A DNA stretch of 64,000 nt from Flectonema sp. DT1601 (Eukaryota; Euglenozoa; Diplonemea; Diplonemida; Diplonemidae): NCBI GenBank assembly GCA_964019425.1, contig OZ025859.1:310001-374000 (forward strand), written 5' to 3'. Below the pieces are notes generated by a model, which searched no databases, was not told the DNA's origin, and was given only the letters and a program-made list of their open reading frames with translations. A program made the position numbers and the translations under genes. Position 1 is the stretch's first letter. Every line of letters starts with the position of its first letter. Below are positions 1 through 11,040 of this stretch, piece by piece.

Positions 1-363
1 CTTTTTTTTTCCTTTATTCCTTCCATCCCTCCCGCTCCCCTTATTTTAATAAAAACAAGATCAGCTCAGCTTGATCGTTATTTATTTATTTATTTATTTT
101 TTTTTTTTTTTTGTTGGTCCTAGTCAAGACCTTAAACTGACTAATCGGTCTTAACTTTAACTAAGTGAATGAACCCTTTCCGTTTTCCTTTTCCCTTTAT
201 TACTCTCTATCTGGTCTGTTATGTCATAAATCTCATTTAATTTTATCATTCATTTTAATTTTCACTGTTTCCCATCTACATTTTATTTTCAAATAGTTCC
301 GGTCTGTCTCTGATGTTAAATAAAACTGATCATGTTAACTCAATATTTTTTTTTATTATGTGC
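1..363 (+). repeat. Macro-repeat copy A, hairpin-string block (left part outside window)
   Basis: This matches 14758-15120 of copy B almost base for base. It holds the GATC-cored dyad GATCAGCTCAGCTTGATC near 60-77, a GGTCCTAGTCAAGACC dyad near 116-131 and a module at about 208-305 that starts TCTGGTCTGTTA and contains TTTCCCATCTAC. That module recurs in an otherwise different 833-bp repeat (for example 9081-9187). No coding region is supported. Confidence 0.8.
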
Positions 364-460
364 AAGAGATACCAACACGCAAGAGATACCAACGCACATA
401 CGAGATACCAGCACTTCCGAGATACCGACACACAAGAGATACCAAGACACTTAAGATACC
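364..460 (+). repeat. Iteron cluster, copy A (six AGATACC boxes)
   Basis: Six copies of (A)GAGATACC or AAGATACC occur at about 16-20 base spacing. The same cluster is at 15123-15219 (B), 25316-25414 (C) and, inverted, 34772-34868 (D). The boxes stay intact in the diverged copy C while the spacers drift, which suggests protein binding or RNA recognition. The function is unknown. Confidence 0.75.
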
Positions 461-769
461 AGCAAGGACAGTGAGAGGTAGAATGAACTCTCCTCCTTGT
501 GTCCGATCCTGATTATTTTTTGTTGAATTGGTAGTGTTACCTCAGTTTGCTACTCTCGTATCTGTGTTGTGTTAACTCATGTAAGTGATCTTAACTCCTG
601 TTAAATAAAAAAAAAATTTCAAAAAAAAAGAAATTAAAAAAGAAGAATTTTCAAATGAAGTTATATCAACCCCTGCCACCCATTATGATCAATTCCGCTT
701 GTTTTTTTTTTTTTTTTTTTTTTTTTTCTTCTTTCTTTTCTTCAAATATAAAAAAAAATTAAAAAATAT
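461..769 (+). repeat. Macro-repeat copy A, spacer before the minisatellite
   Basis: AT-rich spacer shared with copies B (15220-15534), C (25415-25675) and D (34486-34771, inverted). It contains a conserved patch, CCACCCATTATGATCAATTC, followed by long poly(T) and poly(A) runs. No open reading frame is worth calling. Confidence 0.7.
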
Positions 770-1292
770 AAAAGATGAAACAATGTTATCATTGTTTTTT
801 TTATCGATCGACTATGTCGATTACTTCCAGTTTTCCGTCCTGGTCAAGACGCTAAACTGATTGTTTTTTTTTTTTTTTTAAAAAATTAATAAAAAGAATA
901 TAAAAAAAAAAAAAAAAGAATAAACAATGTTATCATTGTTTTTTTTTATCGTTCGACTTTGTCGACTAATTTCTATTTTCCGTTTCTTTTCTTTAAATAA
1001 TAAATAAAAAGAATTTAAAATAAAAAAAAAGAATAAACAATGTTATCATTGTTTTTTTATCGATCGACTATGTCGATTACTTTCTATTTTCCGTCCTGGT
1101 CAAGACGCTAAACTGATTGTTTTTTTTTCAAAATTAATAAAAAAGAATATAAAAAAAAAAAAAAAAAAAAAAGAATAAACAATGTTATTATTGTTTTTTT
1201 ATCGATCGACTATGTCGATCACTTTCTATTTTCCGTCCTGGTCAAGACGCTAAACTGATTGTTTTTTTTTTCAAAATTAATAAAAAAGAATA

Positions 1293-1323
<31 letters not shown>

Positions 1324-2878
1324 TAAACAATGTTATCATTGTTTTTTTTATCGTTCGACTTTGTTGACTAATTTCTATTTTCCGTTTTTTTTCTTTAAAA
1401 AATAAATAAAAAGAATTTAAAATAAAAAAAAAGAATAAACAATGTTATCATTGTTTTTTTATCGATCGACTATGTCGATCACTTTCTATTTTCCGTCCTG
1501 GTCAAGACGCTAAACTGATTGTTTTTTTTTCAAAATTAATAAAAAAGAATATAAAAAAAAAAAAAAAAAAGAATAAACAATGTTATCATTGTTTTTTTTT
1601 TTATCGTTCGACTTTGTCGACTAATTTCTATTTTCCGTTTCTTTTCTTTAAAGAATAAATAAAAAGAATTTAAAATAAAAAAAAAGAATAAACAATGTTA
1701 TCATTGTTTTTTTTATCGATCGACTATGTCGATCACTTTCTATTTTCCGTCCTGGTCAAGACGCTAAACTGATTGTTTTTTTTTTTCAAAATTAATAAAA
1801 AAGAATATAAAAAAATACAAAAAAAAAGAATAAACAATGTTATCATTGTTTTTTTTTATCGTTCGACTTTGTCGACTAATTTCTATTTTCCGTTTTTTTT
1901 CTTTTAAAAATAAATAAAAAGAATTTAAAATAAAAAAAAAGAATAAACAATGTTATCATTGTTTTTTTATCGATCGACTATGTCGATCACTTTCTATTTT
2001 CCGTCCTGGTCAAGACGCTAAACTGATTGTTTTTTTTTTTTCAAAATAAAAAAAAAATATTAAAAAAAAAAAAATAAAAAAAAAGAATAAACAATGTTAT
2101 CATTGTTTTTCTTTATCGTTCGACTTTGTTGACTAATTTCTATTTTCCGTTTTTTTTTCTTTAAAAAATAAATAAAAAGAATTTAAAAAAAAAAAAAAAA
2201 AAAAAAGAATAAACAATGTTATCATTGTTTTTTTTATCGATCGACTATGTCGATTACTTTCTATTTTCCGTCCTGGTCAAGACGCTAAACTGATTGTTTT
2301 TTTTTCAAAATTAATAAAAAAGAATATAAAAAAAAAAAAAAAAAAAAAAGAATAAACAATGTTATCATTGTTTTTTTATCGATCGACTATGTCGATCACT
2401 TTCTATTTTCCGTCCTGGTCAAGACGCTAAACTGATTGTTTTTTTTTTTTCAAAATAAAAAAAAAATATTAAAAAAAAAAAAATAAAAAAAAAGAATAAA
2501 CAATGTTATCATTGTTTTTCTTTATCGTTCGACTTTGTTGACTAATTTCTATTTTCCGTTTTTTTTTCTTTAAAAAATAAATAAAAAGAATTTAAAAAAA
2601 AAAAAAAAAAAAAAAGAATAAACAATGTTATCATTGTTTTTTTTATCGATCGACTATGTCGATTACTTTCTATTTTCCGTCCTGGTCAAGACGCTAAACT
2701 GATTGTTTTTTTTTCAAAATTAATAAAAAAGAATATAAAAAAAAAAAAAAAAAAAAAAGAATAAACAATGTTATCATTGTTTTTTTATCGATCGACTATG
2801 TCGATCACTTTCTATTTTCCGTCCTGGTCAAGACGCTAAACTGATTGTTTTTTTTTTCAAAATTAATAAAAAAGAATA

Positions 2879-2909
<31 letters not shown>

Positions 2910-5314
2910 TAAACAATGTTATCATTGTTTTTTTTATCGTTCGACTTTGTTGACTAATTTCTATTTTCCGTTTTTTTTCTTTAAAAAATAAATAAAAAGA
3001 ATTTAAAATAAAAAAAAAGAATAAACAATGTTATCATTGTTTTTTTATCGATCGACTATGTCGATCACTTTCTATTTTCCGTCCTGGTCAAGACGCTAAA
3101 CTGATTGTTTTTTTTTCAAAATTAATAAAAAAGAATATAAAAAAAAAAAAAAAAAAGAATAAACAATGTTATCATTGTTTTTTTTTTTATCGTTCGACTT
3201 TGTCGATCACTTTCTATTTTCCGTCCTGGTCAAGACGCTAAACTGATTGTTTTTTTTTTTTCAAAATAAAAAAAAAATATTAAAAAAAAAAAAATAAAAA
3301 AAAAGAATAAACAATGTTATCATTGTTTTTTTTTTTATCGATCGACTATGTCGATCACTTTCTATTTTCCGTCCTGGTCAAGACGCTAAACTGATTGTTT
3401 TTTTTTTTTCAAAATAAAAAAAAAATATTAAAAAAAAAAAAATAAAAAAAAAGAATAAACAATGTTATCATTGTTTTTCTTTATCGTTCGACTTTGTTGA
3501 CTAATTTCTATTTTCCGTTTTTTTTTCTTTAAAAAATAAATAAAAAGAATTTAAAAAAAAAAAAAAAAAAAAAAGAATAAACAATGTTATCATTGTTTTT
3601 TTTATCGATCGACTATGTCGATTACTTTCTATTTTCCGTCCTGGTCAAGACGCTAAACTGATTGTTTTTTTTTCAAAATTAATAAAAAAGAATATAAAAA
3701 AATACAAAAAAAAGAATAAACAATGTTATCATTGTTTTCTTTATCGATCGACTATGTCGATTACTTTCTATTTTCCGTCCTGGTCAAGACGCTAAACTGA
3801 TTGTTTTTTTTTCAAAATTAATAAAAAAGAATATAAAAAAATACAAAAAAAAGAATAAACAATGTTATCATTGTTTTTTTTATCGATCGACTATGTCGAT
3901 TACTTTCTATTTTCCGTCCTGGTCAAGACGCTAAACTGATTGTTTTTTTTTCAAAATTAATAAAAAAGAATATAAAAAAATACAAAAAAAAGAATAAACA
4001 ATGTTATCATTGTTTTTTTTATCGATCGACTATGTCGATTACTTTCTATTTTCCGTCCTGGTCAAGACGCTAAACTGATTGTTTTTTTTTTCAAAATTAA
4101 TAAAAAAGAATATAAAAAAATACAAAAAAAAGAATAAACAATGTTATCATTGTTTTTTTTATCGATCGACTATGTCGATTACTTTCTATTTTCCGTCCTG
4201 GTCAAGACGCTAAACTGATTGTTTTTTTTTTCAAAATAAAAAAAAAATATTAAAAAAAAAAAAATAAAAAAAAAGAATAAACAATGTTATCATTGTTTTT
4301 TTTTATCGTTCGACTTTGTTGACTAATTTCTATTTTCCGTTTTTTTTCTTTAAAAAATAAATAAAAAGAATTTAAAAAAAAAAAAAAAAAAAAGAATAAA
4401 CAATGTTATCATTGTTTTTTTTATCGATCGACTATGTCGATTACTTTCTATTTTCCGTCCTGGTCAAGACGCTAAACTGATTGTTTTTTTTTCAAAATTA
4501 ATAAAAAAAAAGAATATAAAAAAATACAAAAAAAAGAATAAACAATGTTATCATTGTTTTTTTTTATCGTTCGACTTTGTCGACTAATTTCTATTTTCCG
4601 TTTTTTTTCTTTAAAAAATTAATAAAAAGAATTTAAAATAAAAAAAAAAAAGAATAAACAATGTTATCATTGTTTTTTTTATCGATCGACTATGTCGATT
4701 ACTTTCTATTTTCCGTCCTGGTCAAGACGCTAAACTGATTGTTTTTTTTTTCAAAATTAATAAAAAAGAATATAAAAAAAATAAAAAAAAAAAAGAATAA
4801 ACAATGTTATCATTGTTTTTTTTTATCGTTCGACTTTGTTGACTAATTTCTATTTTCCATTTTTTTTCTTTTTAAAAATAAATAAAAAGAATTAAAAAAA
4901 AAAAAAAAAAAAAAGAATAAACAATGTTATCATTGTTTTTTTTATCGATCGACTATGTCGATTACTTTCTATTTTCCGTCCTGGTCAGGACGCTAAACTG
5001 ATTGTTTTTTCTTTAAAAATAAATAAAAAGAATAAAAAAAAAAAAAAAAGGAATAAACAATGTTATCATTGTTTTTTTTTTATCGATCGACTATGTCGAT
5101 TACTTACTATTTTCCGTCCTGGTCAAGACGCTAAACTGATTGTTTTTTCTTTAAAATAATTAAAAAGATTTAAAAAAAAAAAAAAAAAAAAAAATGAATA
5201 AACAATGTTATCATTGTTTTTTTTTCTATCGATCAACTATGTCGATTAATTTCTATTTTCCGTCCTGATCGAGACGCTAAACTGATTGTTTCCTTTTTTT
5301 AAATAATAAATAAG

Positions 5315-5338
<24 letters not shown>
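770..5338 (+). repeat. Stem-loop minisatellite array, copy A
   Basis: About 38-40 tandem units of roughly 105-130 bp. Each unit carries the dyad ACAATGTTATCATTGT, then a TCGA-cored dyad, then a TTTCTATTTTCCGT core and an A-rich tail. Two unit types mix: type 1 with GATCGACTATGTCGATC plus GTCCTGGTCAAGACGCTAAA, and type 2 with GTTCGACTTTGTCGACT and no GTCCTGG segment. Short open frames inside it are artefacts of the repeat. Confidence 0.95.
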
Positions 5339-5345
<7 letters not shown>

Positions 5346-5755
5346 ATCTCCCTGCTATCCCTCATATCCCCACAATAATATTATACCTTTTCATTTTCTC
5401 TTTCCTTTTCTGGTCTTTTTTTTTTTCTTTTTTTCCTTTTTCATACAACGTTTTTTATTTATATATATATATTTTTTTTTTTTTTTTTCATGTTTGATTA
5501 TTTCCTCTTCATTTTTTTTTTTCTTTTCTTTTCTTTCTTTTTTTTTTTTTTTCCTCTGCCTCTCTCTTAATTCTGTTCGTTTCTTTGAAACGAAAATTCA
5601 TTTGAATATTATTCCTTGGTCAGCAACCATCATTGTCGCCCTTTGGGCCTGTTAAAAAAAAATAAAATAAAAAGAAAGTTTACATCGGGAATAGGGCAGG
5701 AGCCAAAAGCTCCCAGTCCGTTACTTCCCACTTTATCGAAATTCAGCTTTTTGTG
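5339..5755 (+). repeat. Macro-repeat copy A, GAGCATCTCC block and leader ending in CGAAATTC
   Basis: A conserved 3' block that begins GAGCATCTCCCTGCTATCC, passes through T-rich sequence and reaches a perfect 8-bp hairpin TTCGTTTCTTTGAAACGAA (5576-5594). A second hairpin, GGAGCCAAAAGCTCC, lies at about 5699-5713. It ends in TTATCGAAATTC at 5755, the boundary shared by every copy. A short open frame through it is not conserved as protein in copies E and F, so I treat it as non-coding. Confidence 0.8.
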
Positions 5756-6111
5756 GAGCTATCCACTCTGCGGTCTTTTTAGGCCCCTCTATCTCCTTTG
5801 CTTTATAAGACCCAATGTTTCTTCTCATCCAATTGCTTTTCTCAAGTTGCCTCTTCGGCATTCATTTGCCAACCACATTATTTATCAAAATATATATTAT
5901 AAACAAGTAGTTACTCCGATTTTTCTGTTTTAGAGCGTAGCTCGTTTTCCTTTAAACAGTATTTACCAAAAAAAAACTCTAGGGTTAGCTGCCCGAAATT
6001 AAAAAAAAAAGGAATAGTTTAAAAAAAAAGATCTTAACTCATCGATATTGTTTCTGAGCCATTCTCTTTTCTATTTTTTTTTTTTTTTTTATTATTGCTA
6101 CTTCACAACAA
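5756..6111 (+). other. Probable 5' untranslated region of the R2-like LINE
   Basis: Not found elsewhere in the window. It lies between the macro-repeat boundary and the first coding frame and has long A and T runs but no supported gene. It could also belong to an unrelated insertion. Confidence 0.4.
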
Positions 6112-6189
6112 AAAAAAAAAGAAACACCGGGCCGGCGGTGTCATAAAGATACTGGCAACCATCTCTCAGCCAACCCAGCCCCCGAGGCT

Positions 6190-6858
6190 TTGCAAGAGGC
6201 TATTTCGAGATCGGCTCTGGATGGGGATAAAACTTTAGTAGCCAAATGTCCTTTATGTTTTGAGACATACCTCAAAGGTCCAGTTGCGCATTTTAGACGT
6301 AACTGTAAGTTTAGTAAGGAATTTAAGGACTATAAGTCACGTTTTCCCCCATCTACCCACTCCCAAGTTAAAGATTGTTACCACTTACCTTGTCCAGATT
6401 GTGGTAAGCTTTTCAAAAGTATCGCTACGAGAGCGAAACACTGTGTTAACGGTACATGTAAAGGTACACCTCTGTCTCCCCTCACAGGGAATAATTCAGA
6501 CCTGGAACCTCCCTTTGTAGGAGAATCTGTAGATTTTAAAACTTCACAAACAGCTTTCGTTCCTTATAACTCTACAACACCCACTTTTACCCCGTTACAC
6601 CCGTCTCGTCTCAAATTCCGATCTTTTGGAACTGAATGGAAGGACATCGACGTTTCTGCTGCAGAAAAACTTCAAACTTTCTCCGTCGAAACAGAAAACT
6701 CTTCAAAACCTGCCGACCAACTTGATAAACTACTCAAAACGGTTTATCAAATATGTAGCGGTTTCTTTGAAGAAACAAAGCGGAATTTACCCCGCAAACA
6801 GAAATCAAGGGAAGAGGTCATCCTCGACCAAGAAAACTTGAATGTCGTCTGGAAATGA
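6190..6858 (+). CDS. R2-like LINE N-terminal zinc-finger region
   Basis: The frame encodes two Cys/His fingers: CPLC followed by H-x4-C near residues 20-39, and CPDC followed by H and C near residues 69-93. This is the DNA-binding N-terminus expected of R2-group elements, which recognise the target site. No ATG lies in frame: the frame is open from about 6112 and the called start is TTG, so initiation may be non-AUG (R2 elements are known to lack an ordinary start) or the start may be lost. It ends in ATGA at 6855-6858, overlapping the start of the reverse transcriptase frame. The overlap may be genuine termination-reinitiation or a single-base break in a once continuous ORF. Confidence 0.75.
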   Translation: MQEAISRSALDGDKTLVAKCPLCFETYLKGPVAHFRRNCKFSKEFKDYKSRFPPSTHSQVKDCYHLPCPDCGKLFKSIATRAKHCVNGTCKGTPLSPLTGNNSDLEPPFVGESVDFKTSQTAFVPYNSTTPTFTPLHPSRLKFRSFGTEWKDIDVSAAEKLQTFSVETENSSKPADQLDKLLKTVYQICSGFFEETKRNLPRKQKSREEVILDQENLNVVWK

Positions 6859-8892
6859 AACAGCTAAGACAGGAGCTCCGCAAATCTGGGCCTTCTATAG
6901 AGAACGCTGTCAAATGGAAAGAGGCAAGAACGAGAATGAAAAGGATTTTCCGAATGTATCGGAATTTAGAAAAGAAAAATTTATTCAAAAAATTACAAGA
7001 TAAATTTCGTCAAAATCCGTTTACTGCCATAAAAGAAGAACTCCAAAAAGAAGATCCTCAACCCCCCTCCCTTGATATTCCAGAGGAAAAAATAATTGAA
7101 CATTTTAAAAGCAATTATTGTGACAATGAAAAAAAAAAAACTGATTTCACCCATCCCTCTTTTTTACCTAAGTCTGACTACAAGACAATGGATGATATCC
7201 AGTTCCCGAGCTTCGAACAGTTTGGTATTCTCTTATCAAAGAAAAAAAACAAATGTGCCCCTGGTCCCAATTGCATACCTTATGTTGTATGGAAAAAGGT
7301 CCCAACTTTTATGGAAGCACTTTACAAGGTATTAAAGAGAATTTTCGAACTCAAGGCCTATCCGGATAGTTGGGGCTTAGCATTTGTAACAATGCTCCCA
7401 AAGCCCAACTCCGATGGGAAAGACATCTCGAAAACGAGACCGATAGCTGTGGGCAACTGCGACGGGAAAATTTTTAATACGGTTATTCAGGAAGCCGTCG
7501 CAAACCACACTCTTTCTAAATTTAATTTTCAAAAAGGCTTTAGGAAAGGTGTCTCTGGATGTATCGAACATGCCACGATCACCTCAGAGATTTTTAAAGA
7601 AGTGAAAGCTCTCCGGAAAAACCTAACAATTGTCTGGGTGGATTTGGCAGATGCTTTCGGCTCAGTCAAACATCAATTAATTTTCTTTGCTTTAAAATAT
7701 TTCGGAATTCACGAAAGAATAATCGGTTTCTATAAAAGGTATTATTCCTCCATGCGCGTCCAAATCAGAGTTGGAGAAGGCCTGACGCCCACTATCCCTT
7801 TTGAAGTTGGTGTCTTTCAAGGCTGCGTTTCCTCCCCAACCCTTTTTAATTTGGTATTCCAACTACTGCTCTTTTCCTTAGCAGTTCATCAACAGGAAGC
7901 CTACGAGTTTAACAATAAATCCCTCCAACTATTAGTTGCAGCTTTTGCTGATGATTTACAACTTACCACGTCATCAAAGGCGGGGGCAAAATTGCTAATC
8001 AAGTCGCTCGAACAGTTTCTTTCCTGGTCTCGTGGTATGAAAGCGAAACCCCAGAAATGCATTGCCCACAGCTTTGTACAAGGGAAACCAGCTAACCCGG
8101 ACCTGAAGATTAACAATGTTCCGATTACGAATCTCCAGGAAGCTGGAGAGTTCAAATACCTCGGGCGTTGGTTTGAGCCGAACGCCAAAGAACAGAAACT
8201 GCGAGAGCGCCTGACCACTTTTACCAGGAATTTTTTAAAAAAAGTCGACGCCATGCCACTATATGGGTCTCAGAAGGCTTGGTCTGTCCAACACTTGTTA
8301 TTGTCAAGGTTAACATGGAGTTTAATGATCCATGACTTATCTCTCCCTTTTGCCAAAAAATTGGACAAAATTATTAAACCTTTTTTGAAGAAATGGTGGG
8401 GATTTGTCCGCTCTGCGAACACAGTCATCCTTTTTACCGGTTCAAAGAACACTGTTGGTCTCAGACACAAAAGAGTTGAGACGCTATATAAACAAGCGCA
8501 ATCAATTAAACTAGACATCCTCAGATCCTCACAGGACTCTGACATGCACGGTGTCTACAATGTTATTATGGAGAAATCGTCCAATTGGTCGAAAAAGTTT
8601 TCAGCTTCTGCTGAGTGGGAGCGCCTTATTAAGTTTTTTTCTTACCGTTCTCTTGCGAAGCAATCAGCTGGTCTTGGTCACCGATTGCGCGATCTACGTA
8701 CTACTCGCCCCGATCTCCTTAAGCGTTTTGAAGTGGAAGCCACAGATGAACTACTGAACTCTTTGAATAAATTACAAGTCCAAGGTCAGTGGAAGGAGTG
8801 GTCTAAATGTATGATAAACGACTTCACCTGGAATAAGGTACTTAGGGAGGGAAATCCTGCCTATATCTCATTTCAACTGAAAGCGGTTTTTC
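6855..8892 (+). CDS. R2-like LINE reverse transcriptase
   Basis: Reverse transcriptase of the non-LTR type, which copies element RNA at a nicked target. Visible motifs are the APGPNCIPY fingers motif, WVDLADAFGS (motif A, about 7635), GVFQGCVSSPTLFN (motif B) and FADD (motif C, 7944-7955, about residue 364), followed by a thumb and a basic region. The open frame runs on to 8984, but from 8893 it reads the inserted 833-bp repeat, so the LINE part stops near FQLKAVF. In this family the RT is followed at once by a linker, CCHC knuckle and endonuclease; here these resume at 9726. Confidence 0.9.
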
Positions 8893-9725
8893 CATGGTGT
8901 CCAACTAGATTAAAGGACAAGTCTGGGATAATCCCTGCCAGAGGGGCGAGTATTCTACCATGGTTGAAATACTCTGGCAACTGATCTTCAATTTTATGTT
9001 GTTTGTTAGCTGCTGGTGTATCTTGATTATGTGTTGATACTTGCATTTTTTTTTATTTGTAATCTTCTATTACAATCCTCTTTCTGTTCTGGTCTGTTAC
9101 CTCATTTGTCTTGTTTAACTTCAGTTATATCCATTTTACTTTTTATTGTTTCCCATCTACTTTTTATTTTCTATTAGTTCTGGTCAGAAACTCCTGGGCA
9201 GCAAGAAGGAAAGTAGTTAAGTACTTCTGGGTGTTTGGCATCACCCCCCATAGTGAGCAAGTACAACAGGTAGCATTGGTAGTCTGTTGATCCTGAGTGA
9301 TCCCAGCTATAGTTTTGTTTTTCTTTCTTTTTTTTAGAAGAAGATCAGGACATCCAAGCACTGCTGGATAGTTGCTGAATGCAGGGCCTGCCTGTGGCAT
9401 TATAATAACAGGCTAAGTCATTTGTAGTTCATAGTTTACCTTTGATTTTATAACTTCACACAGGGTACTATGAACGATGAGAGATCCAGTGGGATCACTC
9501 AGGGTCTAGTAGAGACCACCAATGTTGTGCGTTGATAGGCAAGGTGACCAACCTTGACATTCTTTCTTTTCTCTCCTGTTGTGACAAACACAAAATACAC
9601 ACACAGCTTACAGTGTGTTCTTTGTGTATGTTTTCTTCAGGTGTGAGTAGTTTTTCTGTTCTTGCTCTTCAGGGAGGGCCTTAGCCAAAAGCTAACTGTC
9701 CAAATCTCACCTGGTAATTCAACTC
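8893..9725 (+). repeat. 833-bp retroposon-like repeat, copy 1 (full length)
   Basis: Begins CCATGGTGTCCAACT and ends CTCACCTGGTAATTCAACTC. Full-length relatives are at 11041-11872 and 46015-46845; 5'-truncated or partial ones are at 10245-10516, 44527-44746 (minus) and 44200-44459 (minus). All that reach the 3' end stop at the same point with no poly(A), which suggests an RNA-copied element with a fixed 3' end. It interrupts the LINE between RT and endonuclease. No convincing coding frame; the 78-aa minus frame recurs only because the DNA is repeated. Confidence 0.85.
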
Positions 9726-10271
9726 ACAAACACCCTCCCCTCACAAGATAATTTAAAGAGATGGAACATCACCAATGTGGACCAAAATTGTGTTTTGTGT
9801 GGCAAAGTGAATCCTACCCTCAGGCATGTCTTAACAGGCTGTCCTGTCTCTTTAACACAAGGGAGGTTCACGTGGCGTCACGACAGCGTTCTAAAACGCA
9901 TTGTTATCTTCTTGGAAGAGTTGATAATAAAAGCCAACAAAAGAAAAGAAAACCTCCCGCCTCCCTCTCAAACTTTTTTAAAAACAGGGGAAAATAAACC
10001 CCTAGAAAGAATTTCTAAAGAGACAGGCGAACTCTCACTAGCGAATGATTGGGTCATCCTCGACGATGTCGGTGATAACCGCCTAATTGTTCCTCTTGAA
10101 GTGTGCCATGTCTCGTCCTCTCTAAGACCAGACATTTTTATTTATTCTTTTTTTGCGAAAAGAGCACTGATTCTGGAGCTGACGTGTCCAAATGAAGATC
10201 GTTTCGAAACCTCTCATGTCTTAAAGGAAAAGAAATACCTAAAGCTTCACACAGGGTACTATGAACGATGA
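9726..10271 (+). CDS. R2-like LINE CCHC knuckle and restriction-like endonuclease (part)
   Basis: The frame resumes with LPSQDNLKRW, a motif that follows the RT thumb in these elements. Then comes CVLCG...LRHVLTGC (C-x2-C-x8-H-x4-C), the zinc knuckle, and further on RPD followed about 15 residues later by ELTCP, the PD-(D/E)XK-like core that nicks target DNA. The LINE part stops near 10244 and the last few codons read into the truncated repeat copy. The C-terminal part of the domain continues at 11873. Confidence 0.85.
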   Translation, partial: TNTLPSQDNLKRWNITNVDQNCVLCGKVNPTLRHVLTGCPVSLTQGRFTWRHDSVLKRIVIFLEELIIKANKRKENLPPPSQTFLKTGENKPLERISKETGELSLANDWVILDDVGDNRLIVPLEVCHVSSSLRPDIFIYSFFAKRALILELTCPNEDRFETSHVLKEKKYLKLHTGYYER

Positions 10272-10516
10272 GAGATCCAGTGGGATCACTCAGGGTCTAG
10301 TAGAGACCACCAATGTTGTGCGTTGATAGGCAAGGTGACCAACCTTGACATTCTTTCTTTTCTCTCCTGTTGTGACAAACACAAAATACACACACAGCTT
10401 ACAGTGTGTTCTTTGTGTATGTTTTCTTCAGGTGTGAGTAGTTTTTTTGTTCTTGCTCTTCAGGGAGGGCCTTAGCCAAGAGCTAACAGTCCAAATCTCA
10501 CCTGGAAATTCAACTC
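10245..10516 (+). repeat. 833-bp repeat, 5'-truncated copy 2a
   Basis: Matches the last third of copy 1 (from CTTCACACAGGG, about 9454) and ends at the same AATTCAACTC. A 5'-truncated copy with the shared 3' end fits target-primed reverse transcription. Confidence 0.85.
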
Positions 10517-11040
10517 AGTCCTTGTCAGTTTTGGCATCAAACTTGTAATGGTTTAATCATTACAGGTTATTTACTGAAATATTTGTTCTAAAAGTTGCTA
10601 AGTATTTCTCACTTAGAAATTTTTTATTTTTTTATTTTCAGCTTAATTAGCTACAAATTGTTTCTACTAAGTGTTTCTCACTTAGATTTTTTTTTTGCTT
10701 TTCAGCTCCTTAAAAGCTGCTAAGTGTTTCTGCTAAGTGTTTCTCACTTAGAATTTTATTTTTATGTTCGTTTTCTATCCCTTCTCCTATCCCTTTTGTT
10801 CAAAATAAGCGGGAGGAAATTCTCTCATTCACGCTAAGATGCACTCTGAACTTTGATTTTTTGATCTGAGTGTGAGGGAATGACCTGTTAGTGCATTGGG
10901 CATAGGCTGGGCTGCAGTTTAGATGTCTTAGGTGTTAATAGGGGGTTCCTCTTAGCATTTTTCTTTGTTCCCACCTTATGATTTTCTTGAAGAAAAAAAA
11001 TAGAAGTCATAATGGTGCTTCCCTCTGGAAGGGTTGTAAG
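10517..11040 (+). other. Unassigned segment with three CTAAGTG hairpins
   Basis: This segment lies between two copies of the 833-bp repeat and has no relative elsewhere in the window. It holds three near-perfect inverted repeats of the form CTAAGTGTTTCTCACTTAG at 10598-10616, 10667-10685 and 10733-10751, spaced 66-69 bases. No coding frame. It may be a 5' extension of the repeat at 11041 or a separate insertion. Confidence 0.6.

Noticed and set aside
770-5338. CRISPR-like array
   Set aside because: Units are tandem and homologous throughout, without short identical repeats separated by unique spacers, and the context is eukaryotic.
5616-5933. 105-codon frame through the leader block of copy A
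   Set aside because: The start is TTG, the frame changes in copies E and F with the length of an A-run, and it runs into unrelated sequence; the DNA rather than the peptide is conserved.
9164-9400. 78-aa minus-strand frame in the 833-bp repeat, with 60-aa versions at 11365 and 46339
   Set aside because: It recurs only because the repeat recurs, changes length between copies and matches no protein I know.
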